A stretch of DNA of 8,585 nt from Treponema sp. (GCA_031263435.1 JAISFT010000006.1:1-8585), one strand, 5' to 3'. Positions 1-6,764 are shown, counted from the first letter of the stretch. Numbers and translations: made by a program. The notes: generated by a model not told the origin, from the letters alone.

Positions 1-1
1 T

Positions 2-193
2 TCATTCACTTCTTTTGATGTTTTGGGTGAAAAGATAAGTCAAAATATGTTAACTATCAAGCAAGGGGAATACATAGTATCAGCTTATGGATACGGTATA
101 ACCCCGGAGGTTCCTTTCACAATCATTACAGAACGCGAACTGGTTGAGCGTGGTACAAAAGCGATGCAAACAGGCGGGGATGAGGTGGAATGA
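2..193 (+). CDS. 3' end of an unrecognised protein gene (5' end outside window)
   Basis: An open frame enters from the left edge and runs 63 codons to a TGA at 191-193. The visible C-terminus reads SFTSFDVLGEKISQNM, then a segment with KQGEYIVSAYGYGITPE, and ends in an acidic TGGDEVE tail. The alternation of short hydrophobic strands (YIVSAYGYG, FTIIT) with charged stretches suggests a soluble beta-rich C-terminal domain. I do not recognise a family and see no catalytic motif. The first 180 bases hold 73 G+C by hand count (about 41%), clearly lower than the genes to the right, so this gene may have a different history, perhaps linked to the phage-derived fragment next to it. The absence of stops over 63 codons and a plausible amino-acid composition support coding. 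An internal ATG at 47-49 could start a short peptide, but the frame is open upstream of it. Confidence 0.5.
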   Translation, partial: SFTSFDVLGEKISQNMLTIKQGEYIVSAYGYGITPEVPFTIITERELVERGTKAMQTGGDEVE

Positions 194-272
194 GGGGAAT
201 GCCCAAGAGATGGTAACACTAAAGGCAAAGGAAGAATGTGGGTGTTTCGGTTCGGGACTTTATCATGGCTGC

Positions 273-569
273 CTAATTGCCCCGAAAAAGAAATTGCACC
301 CTTGGTAAGTCCCCCGCCTTGACGATCATCGTTTCGTCAAACTTGTCGTAGATAACCCCCTCCGCTTTTACCCATAGGCCGTCCCGGAACCGTTCCCGCT
401 GCTTTTCAGGAAGCGCGTCCAGAATATCTGCGATATAATCTTCCGGCAGCTTATCCCTGTTATCCTCCGGGTTTAGCAGCATCGAAACGTACAGTTCCGG
501 CCCTTCCAGCAGTTCCCCGGAAAGAAAAGTTTTTTTCAGGACAAAAAAATGTTTGGTTGCGGGGGATAT
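273..569 (-). pseudogene. Phage terminase large subunit fragment (broken)
   Basis: The minus-strand frame is open for 98 codons between stops at 570-572 and 273-275. An ATG at 480-482 would give 69 residues, but homology-like sequence extends upstream of it (GELLEGPELYVSMLLNPEDN). The pattern NPEDN, LPEDYIADILDALPEKQRERF, then DGLWVKAEGVIYDKFDE matches the segment joining the ATPase and nuclease domains of phage large terminases, where a line such as LPE.Y...L..L....R.RF..G.W...EG.VY..F recurs. Complete terminases are about 400-550 residues. Here the Walker A/B ATPase half and the nuclease half are both missing, so only an internal piece survives, with no start codon or RBS at its 5' edge. 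Two seven-base homopolymers (530-536 and 543-549) lie inside it. I infer a decayed prophage remnant. Family assignment is by pattern memory, not by search. Confidence 0.65.
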
Positions 570-574
570 TTAGA

Positions 575-610
575 AGCCGGTTTCAAAACTCATGAGTTTT
601 GAAACCGGCT
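575..610 (-). terminator. 36-bp perfect palindrome behind the PPDK-like gene, probable terminator
   Basis: Bases 575-592 are exactly the reverse complement of 593-610, so the transcript can fold into a 16-bp stem (AGCCGGTTTCAAAACT) with a CATG loop. It begins 8 nt after the minus-strand TAA at 618-620, the normal place for a transcription end. The tract after the stem on the minus strand (TTCTAAATATC) is only weakly U-rich, so it is not a textbook intrinsic terminator. It may act as an mRNA 3' stabiliser or be a DNA palindrome used by a recombinase. The terminase remnant starts a few bases beyond it. Confidence 0.6.
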
Positions 611-617
611 CTGGGGT

Positions 618-3302
618 TTAACCGGAAACCGCTTTCATCCCGGCAATCTCCTCCTGGGCTACCGCCAGTAGGGCGATGGGTACCGAGTAGGGGGAACAGG
701 ACACATAGTCAAGCCCCGCCTCCATGCAGAACCGCACGTTCGCCGGGTTGGCGCCGTGTTCCCCGCAGAGGCCGCAGACCAGGTCCGGCCGGGTAAGCCG
801 TCCCCGTTCTACCGCTATGGTGATGATATCCTTTACCCGGGGATCCAGGGTACTAAAGGGGTTCCCCATGATCAGATCGAAACGGGTATAGTCGGGCATG
901 AAGGCGGTAAAGTCGTCCCGGGAAATCCCCAGGGTGGTCTGGGTAAGATCATTGGTGCCGAAGCTAAAGAAACTGGCGTAGCGGGCAATTTCACCGGCCC
1001 CCAGAGCAGCGGCGGGAAGCTCCACCATAGTACCGATGGAATAGTTTAGCGCCGGCGCCTTTTGGGATGAACGCAGGTTTTCTTCGATATCTACAATACC
1101 CTGATAGCTGGCCCCCTCAATCTTCTTGCCATAGGCGATGAGCTTAAGTTCCGATGCGTTCATTACAATGGGCACCATGATCTCCGGCTGCACATCCACC
1201 CCTTCGGACCGCAGTTTGTAGGCGGCCTCAAAGATGGCCCGTATCTGCATGGCATAAATTTCCGGGTAGGATACGGCGATACGGCAGCCCCGGTGGCCCA
1301 GCATGGGGTTGAACTCGTGGAGGGCATCGATTCGGGCAAGAATTTCTGCCTTGGGGAGCTTTGTTTTTTTCCCCTTGCCGGCATATTCAAGATAGGCCGT
1401 CAGCTCATCATCGTTGTGGGGCATAAATTCGTGGAGGGGGGAATCCAGAAGCCGGATAGTTACCTCCTTCCCGGTCATTATCTTGAGGATTCCGTAAAAG
1501 TCCTGCTGCTGCATAACCTGAAGCTTGTCCAGGGCCTTCGTCCGTTCTTTTTCGTTGTCCGAGAGGAGCATATCCCGGAATACATTGATTCGATCCGCCT
1601 TGAAGAACATGTGTTCTGTCCGGCACAGACCGATACCGTCGGCCCCGAAGGACAGGGCCAGCGCCGCGTCCCGCGGAGTTTCCGCATTAGCCCGGACTTG
1701 AAATTTTTTGATAAAGCTCTTGGTCAGAGTGATAAAATCCAGTAAACCCGATTCCCCGGGGTTGGGTTCGAGCAGGGTGGCCGTTCCCTGGTAAACCGTA
1801 GATTCCCCGTAGAAGGGTACGTTGATCGTCAGGTAGTCCCCTTCGGAAAAGGCAAAATCCCCCAGGGTAGCCTTTTTCCCCTTGATTTTGAGTTCCGGTG
1901 CCACTAGGGATACCTTTCCGTACTGCCGGGCCACTACCGAGGCATGGGCAGAGTAGCCCCCTTCGGCGGTGAGGACCCCGGTACTCACCTCGATGGCCTT
2001 GACATCCTCCGCAAAGGAGGAGACCAGTACCAGGATAAACCGGGTATCAAGTCCCTTTTTCAGGGCAAGTTTTTGGGCTTCCAGCAGGGTATCGGTACTA
2101 AAGTAAACCCGGCCAATAGCCGCTCCGGGCGCTCCGGCAATACCCCCCTTCCAGCATTTAAGATCTTTGGTGCTGGCGGAATCTATGACGGGGTGGAGGA
2201 CCTCGTTAAGCCGCAGGGGGTCAATGGCCTTGACAACATCGGCCTTATCCACCACCTTGCGGCCGGCCAGGTCCAAAAGCAGCTTGATGTCCGCCTGGGT
2301 AGATTTTTGTTCTACCGGCCGCTGTTCGATAAGCCAGAGTTTTCCGTTTTCCACGGTAAAGCGTATACGCCGGATATCTTTGAATTTATCTTCCAAAGTC
2401 CAGGCGATTTTTTCCAGTTCCTTCAGATATGCAGGATCGAGCTTGTCAATATTCTGACCGGAGGCTCCGATTTCGTTAAATTTTTCCTGAAAAAATCTAC
2501 CCTGGAGTTCCTTCTCTCCGGTTACCACATTACGGCTGAAGAAATCACCAAAGCAGGAATCCTTGCTGTAGTTTCCGTATACCATAGGGGTGATTATCAA
2601 AGCGGTGTCGTTGTCGTTCTGATCGTCCATCCGGAACATCCGGGAAATTTCATTCAAGGTTATCAGAAGCTGCTCTTCGGCGCTGTCAAAAAATCCCGCG
2701 GGAAAGTACCGTGCATACTGGTCCATGTAAACCACCGCACTTTTATCAATGGCAACCGGCGCTTTCTGTTTGTCCAGTTCGTTGGAAGGACCCCGGATAC
2801 CCAAAGCCTGATCCAGAATTGTAAGCTGGGCTCTTATTTCCTCCTGCTCCTTGTTCGATGCCTCCAGTTCCTTGATCCGTTCCTCAAGTTTCAGCATACC
2901 CCGGACCAGGAACAGAACTTCGTGGGCGGCAAAGTCCTTTCCCACCCTTTTGGCGAAACCATTTATTGCCGGTTTCACAAGGCCAAAGTTATGCAACGCG
3001 GGGTGATTGGTAATAGCCAGGTTAGAGGAAATGACAATTTTTAACAGCATGGGATTTTCGTTGTCCCCGTACTTTTTGCCCATGATGCCGGCGCATTTGT
3101 TCAGCAGTGCCGCCAGATCCTTTTTAATTGCGGCCGGGTCTATATTCGAGGCGATTCTTGTATCAAGAATAAGTCCCGGCACAATGGGAAAACCCAGTTC
3201 TGCAAATTCGTTGGCCTGCCGTCCCCGGATCCCCAGCAGTTCCGGGGTAATCGTGTGCGGAATAATATCTTTCTGACTAAAAAAATGAATTCGGCTGTCC
3301 AT
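618..3302 (-). CDS. ppdK: Pyruvate,phosphate dikinase-like protein with degenerate ATP site
   Basis: 894 residues, close to classical PPDK (about 874). Classical PPDK interconverts ATP, Pi and pyruvate with AMP, PPi and PEP through a swivelling phospho-His. Order: divergent nucleotide-binding half (about 1-335), swivel domain with GGYSAHASVVAR (carrier His453, codon 1944-1946), then the PEP/pyruvate TIM barrel. Barrel residues match the Clostridium symbiosum enzyme: GIGLCRTEHMFF (R561), TIRLLDSPLHEF (R617), MVELP (E761), FGTNDLTQ (N784/D785), CGEHG (C846). The N-terminal ATP ligands do not: GGKG reads GIRG, VRSGA reads IVISS, D-x-E before FT reads R-I-R (2361-2369), and LQTR reads IEQR; only the last Arg remains. 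ELPAAA recalls Enzyme I more than the PRAA of PPDK. I chose ATG 3300-3302 because AGGGGG lies 6 nt upstream; TTG 3320 and ATG 3308 are alternatives. Family assignment is firm; dikinase activity is doubtful. Confidence 0.9.
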   Translation of the reverse strand: MDSRIHFFSQKDIIPHTITPELLGIRGRQANEFAELGFPIVPGLILDTRIASNIDPAAIKKDLAALLNKCAGIMGKKYGDNENPMLLKIVISSNLAITNHPALHNFGLVKPAINGFAKRVGKDFAAHEVLFLVRGMLKLEERIKELEASNKEQEEIRAQLTILDQALGIRGPSNELDKQKAPVAIDKSAVVYMDQYARYFPAGFFDSAEEQLLITLNEISRMFRMDDQNDNDTALIITPMVYGNYSKDSCFGDFFSRNVVTGEKELQGRFFQEKFNEIGASGQNIDKLDPAYLKELEKIAWTLEDKFKDIRRIRFTVENGKLWLIEQRPVEQKSTQADIKLLLDLAGRKVVDKADVVKAIDPLRLNEVLHPVIDSASTKDLKCWKGGIAGAPGAAIGRVYFSTDTLLEAQKLALKKGLDTRFILVLVSSFAEDVKAIEVSTGVLTAEGGYSAHASVVARQYGKVSLVAPELKIKGKKATLGDFAFSEGDYLTINVPFYGESTVYQGTATLLEPNPGESGLLDFITLTKSFIKKFQVRANAETPRDAALALSFGADGIGLCRTEHMFFKADRINVFRDMLLSDNEKERTKALDKLQVMQQQDFYGILKIMTGKEVTIRLLDSPLHEFMPHNDDELTAYLEYAGKGKKTKLPKAEILARIDALHEFNPMLGHRGCRIAVSYPEIYAMQIRAIFEAAYKLRSEGVDVQPEIMVPIVMNASELKLIAYGKKIEGASYQGIVDIEENLRSSQKAPALNYSIGTMVELPAAALGAGEIARYASFFSFGTNDLTQTTLGISRDDFTAFMPDYTRFDLIMGNPFSTLDPRVKDIITIAVERGRLTRPDLVCGLCGEHGANPANVRFCMEAGLDYVSCSPYSVPIALLAVAQEEIAGMKAVSG

Positions 3303-3308
3303 TGACAT

Positions 3309-3314
3309 CCCCCT
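3309..3314 (-). promoter_or_regulatory. Shine-Dalgarno of the PPDK-like gene, overlapping the upstream stop
   Basis: On the minus strand TAG GGGG is read: the TAG stop of the HPr-like gene (3313-3315) runs directly into AGGGGG, with six bases to the ATG at 3300-3302. This decides the start, because the ATG at 3306-3308 would have no spacer and the TTG at 3318-3320 has no purine-rich site. The layout implies that ribosomes finishing the first gene re-initiate on the second. Confidence 0.65.
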
Positions 3315-4368
3315 ATCCAAAGAGTCTCATAACACTACTGACAGGTCCCCGGAGGAACGCTTCAAACTGGTTGCTTGCACCCTGTACCAGGTAACGCTGC
3401 AGTTTTGCCACATCCTTAATCTCCGCCCCGGCCACCGCAAATTGTATGGCGCTGCCATGCTTAACCTTGCCCCACTTGAATAGTGAATTGATATCCAGTA
3501 TTCGTTCCCCTTCATAATAAATGTATACCTTCAAGTTGGGGTACTTGGCATTGTAACTGGAAACGATCCGTTTCCAGGCCTCCACATTTCCGTTGTGGAA
3601 CAGTTCGTTGGTTACCGTTACGGAATACATGGGGGTCATCTTTACCGGGCCCTTGGAAATCGCAGGGGCGGTGGAAGTAACCACCGGAGCGGCGGCCCGT
3701 GAACCCTCCGCCGCAACAGTGGCGGCAGCGACGGCTTTGCGAGTCCTGGAAGGGGGCTTTTTGGCGGCAGGCTTTGCTGCTTTCCGGGCCTCCGGCTCTC
3801 CGGCGGTTTCCTGGGCTTCCGGTTTTGAAACCTTTTTTACCGTGAAATTCCCTTTGAGCAGGGATTCGGGAGCTTTGATCTTTTTGCCCTGGAAAAGGGC
3901 CGCCGCCAGTTCCGCCGCCTTCAGGCAGTCATTGTCCGCGGGACCGGATCCCTTCCCCGCGTACACAACCAGCAGTTCCCGCTTGCGCAGGAGTCCAAAA
4001 CCCGCCAGTTCTTCCGCCAGTTTGGGATTGGCCACCAGGAGTCCCAGATCGGGATGATGGTAGGAAACTACCAGGTCCACTCCCTTCCAGGCGGCGAATT
4101 CCCGGGACAGGGACGGAAGATCCCCCGCCACGGAAGCCATGTTGATGGAAACTGTCGTATAGCCCAGCTTGTCCACCAGGAGCATCCGCAGCAGCAGGGC
4201 GATTCGCTCTCCGGTCAATTCGGGATCCGACAGTTCGTAGAGCAGATCTCCCAGATTCGCCTTGTCCCCCACATCGCCGGCCATACTCAGGGTTTTCTTG
4301 ATATGCCGGACCGCGGAATTAAAACCCGCCCGGGTAGAAAGGGCTTCCAAATTTACCAATTCTGCCAT
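3313..4368 (-). CDS. Conserved treponemal protein with C-terminal HPr-like domain
   Basis: 351 residues, positional counterpart of the gene between ppdK and cfpA in T. pallidum (TP0747, from memory). Three parts are visible. Residues 1-172 form a globular domain I do not recognise (VDLVVSYHHPDLGLLV, then RKRELLVVYAGKG). Residues 173-240 are an Ala/Lys/Pro linker with AKPAAKKPPSRTRK. Residues 246-330 look HPr-like: a first strand YSVTVTNELFH, a helix AWKRIVSSYNAKYP, a strand KVYIYYEGER, INSLFKWGKVKHG, IQFAVAG, and a final helix KLQRYL. The SLFK...G run matches enteric HPr around Ser46, so S295 takes that place and H258 (codon 3595-3597) takes that of His15, although the usual Arg/Pro after the His are not kept. 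There is no signal peptide, so it is likely cytoplasmic. ATG 4366-4368 has an 8-nt-spaced GGGAGG. Coupling to the PPDK-like gene suggests a joint role. The HPr call is my inference. Confidence 0.85.
   Translation of the reverse strand: MAELVNLEALSTRAGFNSAVRHIKKTLSMAGDVGDKANLGDLLYELSDPELTGERIALLLRMLLVDKLGYTTVSINMASVAGDLPSLSREFAAWKGVDLVVSYHHPDLGLLVANPKLAEELAGFGLLRKRELLVVYAGKGSGPADNDCLKAAELAAALFQGKKIKAPESLLKGNFTVKKVSKPEAQETAGEPEARKAAKPAAKKPPSRTRKAVAAATVAAEGSRAAAPVVTSTAPAISKGPVKMTPMYSVTVTNELFHNGNVEAWKRIVSSYNAKYPNLKVYIYYEGERILDINSLFKWGKVKHGSAIQFAVAGAEIKDVAKLQRYLVQGASNQFEAFLRGPVSSVMRLFG
3379..3633 (-). other. HPr-like domain (residues 246-330) within the 351-residue protein
   Basis: The segment is about 85 residues, the size of free HPr, and its order of strands and helices follows HPr. 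The best local match is SLFK.(..)G..KHG..I.F.V.G, against SLFKLQTLGLTQGT.V.I.A.G in E. coli HPr. The phosphorylatable His is retained one position later (LFHNGN versus GLHTRPA). The catalytic Arg17 and Pro18 are replaced by Gly and Asn, so phosphotransfer chemistry may be altered or lost. Confidence 0.55.
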
Positions 4369-4376
4369 GTTTATTA

Positions 4377-4382
4377 CCTCCC
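4377..4382 (-). promoter_or_regulatory. Shine-Dalgarno of the HPr-like gene
   Basis: The minus strand reads GGGAGG followed by eight bases to the ATG at 4366-4368. It supports this start. The core sits within a 10-bp CTCCCGGGAG palindrome, too short to form a real hairpin. Confidence 0.7.
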
Positions 4383-4410
4383 GGGAGTTTGTTGTGCTTT
4401 ACGCATCAAC

Positions 4411-4443
4411 GGTATCAATATTCATATTATGAATATTGATGCC
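4411..4443. promoter_or_regulatory. AT-rich palindrome upstream of the HPr-like/PPDK-like unit, operator candidate
   Basis: Arms ATCAATATTCATA (4414-4426) and TATGAATATTGAT (4428-4440) are exact reverse complements around one central base. Including a T/G mismatch, GG/CC pairs extend the dyad to 4411-4443. It lies about 45-75 bp before the HPr-like start codon, where the core promoter should be. On the minus strand it holds CATAAT/TAATAT, possible -10 hexamers, although no good -35 stands at the usual distance. Symmetry of this length with a unit centre is typical of a dimeric regulator site. No regulator gene is visible here. Confidence 0.5.
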
Positions 4444-4472
4444 CCGCAAACTCCAAGACAAAATATCAAAGC

Positions 4473-4494
4473 GTACCTGTTAATCTACAGGTAC
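4473..4494. repeat. 8-bp inverted repeat with 6-nt loop
   Basis: GTACCTGT and ACAGGTAC flank TAATCT. It lies between the cfpA terminator and the larger palindrome. It could be a second operator or a minor hairpin after the terminator; the minus-strand sequence beyond it (GCTTTGATATTTTG) is T-rich but has no continuous U-tract. Its function is undetermined. Confidence 0.4.
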
Positions 4495-4507
4495 AACAGG
4501 CTGCTAG

Positions 4508-4535
4508 AAAAAGCGCCCCCGGTTATGGGGGCGCT
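4508..4535 (-). terminator. Intrinsic terminator of cfpA
   Basis: On the minus strand AGCGCCCCC and GGGGGCGCT form a perfect 9-bp GC-rich stem around ATAACC, immediately followed by a run of T (4512-4508). It sits about 24 nt past the cfpA TAA (4559-4561). This is a classical rho-independent terminator and separates cfpA from the two genes downstream. Confidence 0.88.
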
Positions 4536-4558
4536 ACGGTTATTACCGGTGCCGGTAT

Positions 4559-6610
4559 TTAAATCTCTTTAAGCCCGTCGTCGGCGGTCTTGGAGGACCT
4601 TCTGCTGCCGCTCCTTTTGGCTGCGGGTTTGGCATCAACTACACCGGCCTTGGCCTTGCGCGAAGGGGCCTTAAGGGCTTTGGGGGCCTCGGCCTCTGTG
4701 GAGACAGGACTGTCGGAGTTGATCAGGTCCAGATAAGCGGAAGCCGGAGATGCCTCCTGATGCTGGGGCTTCTCACCGGAATCTCCACCGAAGGACTGGG
4801 AAATGTCTTCCCGCACCGTGGAGCGCCGCCGGCTGAAGGAAGCAAAGGCCGCATCGGTAAAGCCCTTGGACACACCGTGGAGGAATTCGTTCAGCACATT
4901 GGCCATGGAATCCAGAGTAGCCTTCTTGCGCTTGATGGAGGTGATATCCACATCAAGCAAAAGGCCGGGGTTCAGGTGGTAGGGGTTGATGTTGTACTCA
5001 AACCTGAAATATTCCCGTTCCAGGAATGCAAGGCGATCTTCCATTACCCGCCGCTGTACCGGGTACTGGTAGCCGTACATCTGCCTCATCCGGTTGCGCA
5101 TGATGATGAACTTCTGCCGGATCTTGTCCTTCTCGTAAATGTAGGTACGGTTGGTCCGTTCCACTTCGGTTTCTGCGGTCTTTACCGGTGAAATCTCGTC
5201 CCAGGCCTTGGCAATATTCTCGTAGACCGGTTCACCGCTTTTTTCTTTAATCTTCCTGCGGATCTTGCCCTTGTTCTTGTCCGCCAGATCCTCAAAGTCG
5301 TTGACCTTAAAAGGATTCTTCGCGTCCTGATAGAGGGTCTCCAGGATATCCCACAGGTGCTGCACTTCGGTCTCGAAACTCTTGATCTGTACATCGTAGG
5401 CTTTCCGTTCCTCGATCAACTGGGCGTTGTCGAAGTACCGCAGCCGGATCTGGTACCGCTCGTCGGGGAGGTTGGCCGCATCGGTATCTTCATACTCCCG
5501 GATAAGAACTTCCCGGGAGTTTTTAAGATTCTCGATGTACTGGTAGCCCATCTTGGAGGTATCCAGAATCGACGTGATGGAGTTTATCGCCGTATTGAAG
5601 CCGCGGTTCCTGATATTCTCGATATCGACGATCTTTTTGATGTTCTCCCGCACATTCTGCTGATCGAAGGTGGCGGGGTCGATTTCTGCCCGCAGCTCGC
5701 TGATCCGCTCGAATATTGCCTTGGCGATGATGGCGTAGCGTTTCGATTTGGGATCATCCGGTTTGTCATCGGTGTAATTTTCAACATGGTTGATCTTGTT
5801 GAAGATGATCTCGCTGTCGGAAAGCTCCTCCACACCCTGATCGATCCGTTCATCCTTAAGCTGCTCAATAACCCGATCGATGTTGTCAATGATGTGCTTG
5901 GAGAGGAGATCCTTGATCAGGTATTCCACCGTTACCTGGTAGTGGAAAATGGGGCTGATAAGCTCGGAGTCCAGGATGTTCACCGAAAGCTTGACATCGG
6001 AAACGGTCTTGGGCTTCAGGAGGTTGTCCTTAAACGCGCATTTTACAATGGAGTAGGCGTTCTCGCCCCGGACAAAGGCGCCGGTATCGGTCTTTTGCCG
6101 CAGGATGCTGTTGGTGTGGGTCTCCAACTCGTTGACCCCCCGCTGGATATGACCCTGCAGGTGGCCGTACATGTTGACCATGGATTTTTCAATTTCGCCG
6201 GTGTTGAACTTATCGGCGCCGCCCACGGCATCCAGCAGATCCCCGATCTCTTTGGGGGTATACCGGGCAAGGACCTTGGTCTCTTCCTTGTCGATATAGT
6301 TCCGGACCTTTTTTACCATCTCGTCTTCTGCCGTTACCATGTAACGGTTAAACATGTTCTGGTAATTCTGGTTGAAGTAGTTGTACAGCTTCTCCTTGAC
6401 GCTGCCCATCACATCCAACCGTTCCAGTACATCTTTGGGCAGTCTGGCGGTTAAATGGTGGATGACCTTGTTGGTCTCCTCTTCCAGAAGCTGGTTTACT
6501 TCATTTTGCTGATCCCGGTACTCCTGTGCCAAGGAATTCCGCGAACCGACGGCGCTAGGTTTTTCAGGGTGAAAAACATTAGGGCTTTTTGGCAGATCAA
6601 TAGACGCCAT
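4559..6610 (-). CDS. cfpA: Cytoplasmic filament protein A
   Basis: 683 residues, near the length of T. pallidum CfpA (about 678). CfpA builds the ribbon of cytoplasmic filaments under the inner membrane of treponemes; in T. denticola its loss disturbs chromosome segregation and cell division. The sequence is long, charged and mostly helical, with few Cys or Pro and no signal peptide or membrane segment, as expected for a filament subunit. Likely coiled-coil stretches include the N-terminal [19 protein letters not shown] and a central region with [20 protein letters not shown]. The folded body appears to end near residue 606. A low-complexity tail follows, finishing in a basic part with [15 protein letters not shown]. 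The ATG at 6608-6610 has AAGGAG seven bases upstream and a strong promoter, consistent with an abundant protein. An intrinsic terminator ends it, so it is probably monocistronic. Recognition is by family memory plus synteny. Confidence 0.9.
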   Translation of the reverse strand: MASIDLPKSPNVFHPEKPSAVGSRNSLAQEYRDQQNEVNQLLEEETNKVIHHLTARLPKDVLERLDVMGSVKEKLYNYFNQNYQNMFNRYMVTAEDEMVKKVRNYIDKEETKVLARYTPKEIGDLLDAVGGADKFNTGEIEKSMVNMYGHLQGHIQRGVNELETHTNSILRQKTDTGAFVRGENAYSIVKCAFKDNLLKPKTVSDVKLSVNILDSELISPIFHYQVTVEYLIKDLLSKHIIDNIDRVIEQLKDERIDQGVEELSDSEIIFNKINHVENYTDDKPDDPKSKRYAIIAKAIFERISELRAEIDPATFDQQNVRENIKKIVDIENIRNRGFNTAINSITSILDTSKMGYQYIENLKNSREVLIREYEDTDAANLPDERYQIRLRYFDNAQLIEERKAYDVQIKSFETEVQHLWDILETLYQDAKNPFKVNDFEDLADKNKGKIRRKIKEKSGEPVYENIAKAWDEISPVKTAETEVERTNRTYIYEKDKIRQKFIIMRNRMRQMYGYQYPVQRRVMEDRLAFLEREYFRFEYNINPYHLNPGLLLDVDITSIKRKKATLDSMANVLNEFLHGVSKGFTDAAFASFSRRRSTVREDISQSFGGDSGEKPQHQEASPASAYLDLINSDSPVSTEAEAPKALKAPSRKAKAGVVDAKPAAKRSGSRRSSKTADDGLKEI

Positions 6611-6617
6611 GTGTCAT

Positions 6618-6623
6618 CTCCTT
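6618..6623 (-). promoter_or_regulatory. Shine-Dalgarno of cfpA
   Basis: Minus-strand AAGGAG with a 7-nt spacer to the ATG at 6608-6610. It is the best ribosome site in the window. An out-of-frame ATG overlaps the spacer. Confidence 0.8.
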
Positions 6624-6651
6624 AAAGAATGTTGAATCTTCGGTAGTTCCA

Positions 6652-6679
6652 TATTTATAGTAACCCAATCTTATGTCAA
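6652..6679 (-). promoter_or_regulatory. Sigma-70-type promoter of cfpA
   Basis: The minus strand carries a consensus -35 TTGACA (6674-6679). Sixteen bases further is TAAATA (6652-6657), overlapping TATAAA (6654-6659, spacing 14). Transcription would begin near 6645, leaving a leader of about 35 nt that includes the SD. The perfect -35 fits the high expression expected of a filament subunit. Confidence 0.7.
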
Positions 6680-6745
6680 TATCCAGAAAAAATCTAGTAG
6701 AAGATGCATGTCCCGGGCAAAAAGGGGTCCGGTGGGCAAGATTTC

Positions 6746-6764
6746 CAGCCCCCGGAGGGGGTTG
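6746..6764 (+). other. GC-rich hairpin in the divergent intergenic region
   Basis: CAGCCCCC and GGGGGTTG pair around GGA (five C-G pairs plus a G-U, an A-U and a C-G). It precedes the possible promoter of the + strand pair. It has no U-tract and does not follow a + strand gene, so it is not an evident terminator. Its role is unknown. Confidence 0.3.

Noticed and set aside
210..308. 32-codon + strand frame with Cys-rich ECGCFGSGLYHGC
   Set aside because: It has no RBS and runs into the terminase remnant on the other strand. It is too short to support.
1944..3044. 366-codon + strand open frame
   Set aside because: It lies wholly antisense to the PPDK-like gene, whose frame shows clear family motifs. 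The open frame is a codon-bias shadow with no RBS.
3303..3320. TTG start giving a 900-residue PPDK-like protein
   Set aside because: No Shine-Dalgarno at the right distance. The ATG at 3300-3302 has AGGGGG with a 6-nt spacer.
4378..4387. CTCCCGGGAG palindrome, similar to a stretch in cfpA near 5510-5524
   Set aside because: With no loop it cannot form a useful hairpin around the SD. The resemblance to the cfpA stretch is short enough to be chance.
4544..4557. TACCGG/CCGGTA inverted repeat next to the cfpA stop
   Set aside because: Only two bases separate the arms and there is no U-tract. The true terminator follows at 4508-4535.
5357..6454. 365-codon + strand open frame inside cfpA
   Set aside because: Antisense shadow of cfpA. 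The hydrophobic, Val/Gly-rich product is typical of reversed charged helical codons.
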